From Rossellomorea sp. SC111 (GTDB lineage: Bacteria > Bacillota > Bacilli > Bacillales > Bacillaceae_B), in the NCBI RefSeq assembly GCF_024733565.1, contig NZ_JANIOC010000011.1, positions 13,031 through 77,030 of the forward strand: DNA of 64,000 nucleotides, in the 5' to 3' direction. Position 1 is the first letter of the stretch, and the number at the start of each line of letters is the position of its first letter. Position numbers and translations under genes: made by a program. The notes under the pieces were generated by a model that saw nothing but the letters and a program-made list of their open reading frames with translations, was not told the origin of the DNA and did no database searches. This document shows positions 61,078 to 64,000 of this stretch, piece after piece.

Positions 61078-61551
61078 ATGGAACAAGCCTATTCTGTTGA
61101 GCGTTCACGAACCGTACAAACCAGATTGGTACTGCCGCCGGATACCAATCATATGCAAACCATCTTTGGAGGGAAAGTTCTCTCTTATATTGATGAAATC
61201 GCAGCACTATCTGCCATGAAGCACTCCAACTCTGTCGTCGTGACAGCTTCGATCGACTCGGTGGATTTTTTATCTTCTGCAACGGTAGGAGATGCCTTAA
61301 GCCTCGAAGCGTATGTTACATCTACCGGGAGAACTTCCATGGAATTGTACGTGAAGGTGTACTCGACCAACCTGCTGACGAATGTCAAAACGCTGACGAC
61401 AGAATCATTTCTGACCATGGTCGCCGTGGATGATGATGGAAAGCCTAAACCGGTGCCAAAGGTCATTCCAAAATCAGAAGAAGAGAAGAGATTGTTTAAG
61501 ACCGCACCTCTGCGAAAAGAACATAGAAAGAACCGGGCATTGATTTTATAA
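61078..61551 (+). CDS. Acyl-CoA thioesterase, hotdog fold (YkhA-like)
   Basis: 157 residues. TNHMQTIFGGKVLSYIDEIAALSAMKHS is the hotdog helix with the catalytic Asp of the YkhA/BACH group; DSVDFLSSATVGDAL and the strand motif MELYVKVYS follow, and the basic tail LRKEHRKNRAL is common. Hydrolyses acyl-CoA to free acid and CoA. Start ATG 61078 with AGGGAG nine bases upstream. No good promoter of its own was found between it and the terminator, so it may be read from the cobalamin riboswitch transcript. Confidence 0.9.
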   Translation: MEQAYSVERSRTVQTRLVLPPDTNHMQTIFGGKVLSYIDEIAALSAMKHSNSVVVTASIDSVDFLSSATVGDALSLEAYVTSTGRTSMELYVKVYSTNLLTNVKTLTTESFLTMVAVDDDGKPKPVPKVIPKSEEEKRLFKTAPLRKEHRKNRALIL

Positions 61552-61553
61552 AA

Positions 61554-61590
61554 AAAACACTCAGAAATCATGATGATTTCTGAGTGTTTT
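61554..61590. terminator. Bidirectional terminator
   Basis: AAAACACTCAGAAATCA and complement around TGA; convergent genes on either side. Confidence 0.9.
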
Positions 61591-61845
61591 CTATAACAAG
61601 TATGGAATAAGGATGTATATCAGAACCGAGACGGCCATCACGCTGAAGCCTATTGTATAATAGCGACGGCCCTCTTTTATGTTGATGAATACATATATTA
61701 CGTTGGTACCGAGAAGTATTAGCGGAAACCATATGGAGTGATCCGAGGATGGTTGAAACCCAGTGTATACGGTAACGACTCCCCATAAAAGGAATAAAAG
61801 TATGGATACTATCAGAAATACCTTCCCGCCTTGCTTCTCCTTCAT
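61591..61845 (-). CDS. Small membrane protein, 84 residues
   Basis: Three hydrophobic segments (about 8-27, 37-54, 64-83) joined by short charged loops; not recognised. ATG 61845 has AGGAGG seven bases upstream. It begins 11 bases after the permease gene and is the last member of that operon. Confidence 0.7.
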   Translation of the reverse strand: MKEKQGGKVFLIVSILLFLLWGVVTVYTGFQPSSDHSIWFPLILLGTNVIYVFINIKEGRRYYTIGFSVMAVSVLIYILIPYLL

Positions 61846-61856
61846 CCATCTTCCTC

Positions 61857-62861
61857 CTATTGTTTCAAAGTAAATAAGTCCGCTGAGACAGAGACCTTCT
61901 CCTCAAAAGCTTGTTCCCCCGACTTCTTCTTAACCTTGGCACCCTCCCCTTCAATCAAGGATCTCCGTAAAGTGGCACTGATCGAGTTCACACACAGGAT
62001 CAATATGGCGAATAAAGTCAGTGGGACGACCACAAGCATCGGACGCAAGAAGATCTGCTGAATATTGATGGCGATCGTTGCCGCCCATTCATTCGTTTCA
62101 GAGAAATAAACCGGAATGGGTTCCATGATGCCGAAGTTGGCGATTTTCAAACCTCCAAGACACATATGGAGAATGCCGAGTTGAATGAGCAGGGCAAGCG
62201 TCTGAGAAACCTGTTCTGAAAATAATACGATCGAGTGCCTTCTGAACTGAGGCAGCAGATGCTGTTTGAACAGGTGTAATCTACCTGCACCAATCGTCCG
62301 TGACACTTGGATGAAGTCATTTCCCATAAAAAGCTTCATCTCTTCTCCTAAGTAGATTCCGAGAGACGGGACTGTCACTGCCGCAATCGCAATCACTTGA
62401 ATGAAGAAGTACCGGTTGGAAGGGAGGATCTCTGAATGAAATGCACCTTCTAGTGGAACCAGAAGCGCAAATACGATGATGACCAGGGGGATATATTGAA
62501 ATGACTCCCCCAGCCCTTTAATGAATCTACCAACAAACGCAGGTAGGAATGTGTACATTACTGAAAAGAAAAAGCCCAGTACCATTCGCAATAACGCAAT
62601 GGCGAGCGCAGCAAAGATAGTATATTTCGCTCCGACTACTAATAGCAGCAGAAAGTTTCTCCCGAGTTTATCACTCCCGAGAGGAGGCATTTCGCCAGGC
62701 GTGAACGGCGGGGCCGCTATCACTCTTCCATTTTCATCCGAGAGATAGTCCACCACTTCATCATAATCGGGGTTCATTACAGGAACCAGGAAACTGACAA
62801 CAGTGAAGGCAATCAGCAAAAGGATGGGAAATGCCAATCGTTTGACCATCCATCTATTCAT
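61857..62861 (-). CDS. Peptide/nickel-type ABC transporter permease, OppC-like
   Basis: 334 residues with six hydrophobic segments. LGSDKLGRNFLLLL near 60 is the OppC-type D-x-x-G-R motif, and FIQVSRTIGAGRLHLFKQHLLPQ is the EAA loop that docks an ATPase. No ATPase or receptor gene is adjacent. AAAGGAGGGG precedes the ATG, which overlaps the other permease by eight bases. Confidence 0.85.
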   Translation of the reverse strand: MNRWMVKRLAFPILLLIAFTVVSFLVPVMNPDYDEVVDYLSDENGRVIAAPPFTPGEMPPLGSDKLGRNFLLLLVVGAKYTIFAALAIALLRMVLGFFFSVMYTFLPAFVGRFIKGLGESFQYIPLVIIVFALLVPLEGAFHSEILPSNRYFFIQVIAIAAVTVPSLGIYLGEEMKLFMGNDFIQVSRTIGAGRLHLFKQHLLPQFRRHSIVLFSEQVSQTLALLIQLGILHMCLGGLKIANFGIMEPIPVYFSETNEWAATIAINIQQIFLRPMLVVVPLTLFAILILCVNSISATLRRSLIEGEGAKVKKKSGEQAFEEKVSVSADLFTLKQ

Positions 62862-63738
62862 TCTGCGCCCCTCCTTTCTGCCATTTTGATAGAATCACTG
62901 ATCCAATCGTAAACACGATAAAGAACGGAACAAATATGAGTAACATCCCCAGGAAGAATGCAGCAGGAGAACTCGACGCTGTCCGCAATAATGTCTGCAT
63001 AAATCCATTGATGTTAAATAGAAGTTCAATGATCAATAGATTGGAAAGCATCAGTAAAAAAATCGGCTTCAAATGAAAGAAGAAGTGAACCCAGACATTC
63101 CGGAACAGATGATGCCAAACCGTATAGGCCTTTCTGAATCCTTTCGAATAAGAAAATTCCACATACGGTTTGCTTTCTTCTTCCTTAAGTTGAAACAAAA
63201 ACTGCTTTAACAAAAAGACAACAGGCAGTACAGATAAGCAAAGAATCGGCAAAAAGTAAATCCGATCTTCACCCAGGGCATAAATATCGAACACGAGCAG
63301 GTTCGTCTTTTTGAATAACCAGATGATGAAAAGCTGAAATAATACCACAATGAACACATCCGGCAACGCATCAAGGATATTGACGATCTTGGTCGAGAAT
63401 CGATACGCTTTCCGGGGCAATAACATGAGGGCATAACTAAAGAGCACTGCCAGGCAGATCGCTAAGAAAAATGAACTAAAAAGAATGATAAAGGAGTATG
63501 AATACGTATTAGAAAAGACCTCGGTGATGCTATATTGCTTATTCCCATCTCCCCAATAGATATAGATGGACGATGGATGCATGATTTCAATCCATGTTTG
63601 CTGCAGGCGGTCACGATAGGCGGCCAGATTTACCAGGAGCTCTGTATCATATGCAAGCAGCGAACCAATCCCGCTTAGTAAGTACAACCCCAACACAACT
63701 ACCAGAAAATGAAAGGGAGTCTCCAGGGCCCTTTTCAT
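62854..63738 (-). CDS. Peptide/nickel-type ABC transporter permease, OppB-like (divergent)
   Basis: 294 residues, six hydrophobic segments. The EAA-type loop is visible in SYSKGFRKAYTVWHHLFRN, and LLIIELLFNINGFMQTLLRTASS is the usual OppB ending region, but the rest is divergent. ATG 63738 is chosen with GGAGTGAT just upstream; a TTG at 63762 is possible. With the OppC-like protein it forms a permease pair whose ATPase and receptor must be encoded elsewhere. Confidence 0.8.
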   Translation of the reverse strand: MKRALETPFHFLVVVLGLYLLSGIGSLLAYDTELLVNLAAYRDRLQQTWIEIMHPSSIYIYWGDGNKQYSITEVFSNTYSYSFIILFSSFFLAICLAVLFSYALMLLPRKAYRFSTKIVNILDALPDVFIVVLFQLFIIWLFKKTNLLVFDIYALGEDRIYFLPILCLSVLPVVFLLKQFLFQLKEEESKPYVEFSYSKGFRKAYTVWHHLFRNVWVHFFFHLKPIFLLMLSNLLIIELLFNINGFMQTLLRTASSSPAAFFLGMLLIFVPFFIVFTIGSVILSKWQKGGAQNE

Positions 63739-63860
63739 AAAATCACTCCAATCCATTTCCAAATTGATACAATTTTACTATAATTATGTTACAATACTGC
63801 AATATAATTGTAAACACAATTCTGAAAATGAATGGTTCGCATCAGAATCAACCATAATAA

Positions 63861-63888
63861 AAAACTTGAGGAAATCTCCTCAAGTTTT
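63861..63888 (-). terminator. Terminator of the gene at the right edge
   Basis: AAAACTTGAGGA / TCCTCAAGTTTT perfect stem with a TTTATT tail on the minus strand, 28 bases after the partial gene. Confidence 0.9.
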
Positions 63889-63915
63889 TATCAATAACCT
63901 GATTTCTTACAAGCA

Positions 63916-64000
63916 TTAATCAAGGGACCTTACATAATCGGCTATCTTTGACAGTTCGATCTGACTGAGTTCCGATTTCCCATCATATTGATGACGCTCA
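63916..64000 (-). CDS. C-terminal fragment of a protein, perhaps a small cytochrome c
   Basis: Open to the window edge; the last 27 residues include ERHQYDGKSELSQIELSKIA and end DYVRSLD. An acidic helix ending in A-D-Y-V-R-S-L is typical of the last helix of small cytochromes c, but no haem motif is in view, so the identity is a guess. Confidence 0.4.
   Translation of the reverse strand, partial: ERHQYDGKSELSQIELSKIADYVRSLD

Noticed and set aside
61568..61849. 93-codon frame overlapping the small membrane protein gene on the same strand
   Set aside because: The 61591-61845 frame has the correct ribosome-site spacing and clear membrane spans; this one does not and runs through the terminator.

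Overview
The window reads as chromosome from a Bacillaceae spore-former related to Bacillus subtilis. Evidence: strong AGGAGG-type ribosome sites with many TTG/GTG starts, two small acid-soluble spore protein genes, CtsR, Fur, CcpA, SigB and SigW-type control sites, and a block (about 4.2-16.2 kb) with the same gene order as B. subtilis ygaD-ygaC-ygaB-sspE-fabL-yfhS-mutY-yfhP-yfhJ-sspK-yfhH-recX-yfhF-yfhE-yfhD (yfhL, yfhM, csbB and yfhO are missing). A marine/soil Bacillus relative such as Rossellomorea is my guess from memory, not a demonstrated identity. No rRNA, tRNA, CRISPR array, phage or transposase gene was seen.

Layout. 0-3.9 kb: an app/opp-type peptide uptake operon (two ATPases, lipoprotein receptor) that runs into tandem repeats at the left edge. 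4.2-16.2 kb: the conserved yfh-yga block. 16.2-20.9 kb: DoxX-family gene behind Rex-like operators, an ABC1/UbiB kinase with a SigW-type promoter, an alkyltransferase-like protein, a HAD phosphatase and small membrane proteins. 21-28 kb: clpE under CtsR boxes, small proteins, KatE catalase with a SigB-type promoter, and a yhbD-bactofilin operon. 28-35.5 kb: phosphodiesterase, MFS exporter, azoreductase, ferritin, DMT transporter, ASCH protein, potassium channel. 35.6-41.1 kb: CitS/CitT-like two-component system beside a tripartite tricarboxylate transporter with a cre site. 41.2-48.9 kb: odd small proteins, TerC, DUF421, then a Fur-controlled ferredoxin-NADP reductase and divergent siderophore ABC importer. 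49-57 kb: BASS transporter plus FAD oxidase, a frameshifted threonine aldolase, hydrolase, YunD-like 5'-nucleotidase, class F sortase with an adjacent LPXTG-like DUF4397 protein, DinB protein. 57.6-64 kb: flotillin with a SigW-type promoter, AraC regulator, a cobalamin riboswitch ahead of a thioesterase, and an orphan pair of peptide-type ABC permeases.

What stands out. (1) A well-formed cobalamin riboswitch that leads into a 16-codon ORF, a terminator and then an acyl-CoA thioesterase gene, none of which is an obvious B12 gene. (2) Two families of short non-coding repeats: GAGGGACGGACCT-ended elements in five places, two of which reach into genes, and a 123-bp stem-loop element in three copies. 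(3) A 90-nt near-continuous hairpin between ygaC and ygaD. (4) Rex-like operators at a DoxX gene, SigW-type promoters at an ABC1 kinase and at flotillin, and a paired dyad operator in front of yhbD-bactofilin. (5) A compact sortase F/substrate pair, and an 18-residue Cys-containing peptide gene with its own ribosome site and terminator. All functional calls are from sequence recognition by eye; no search was run.
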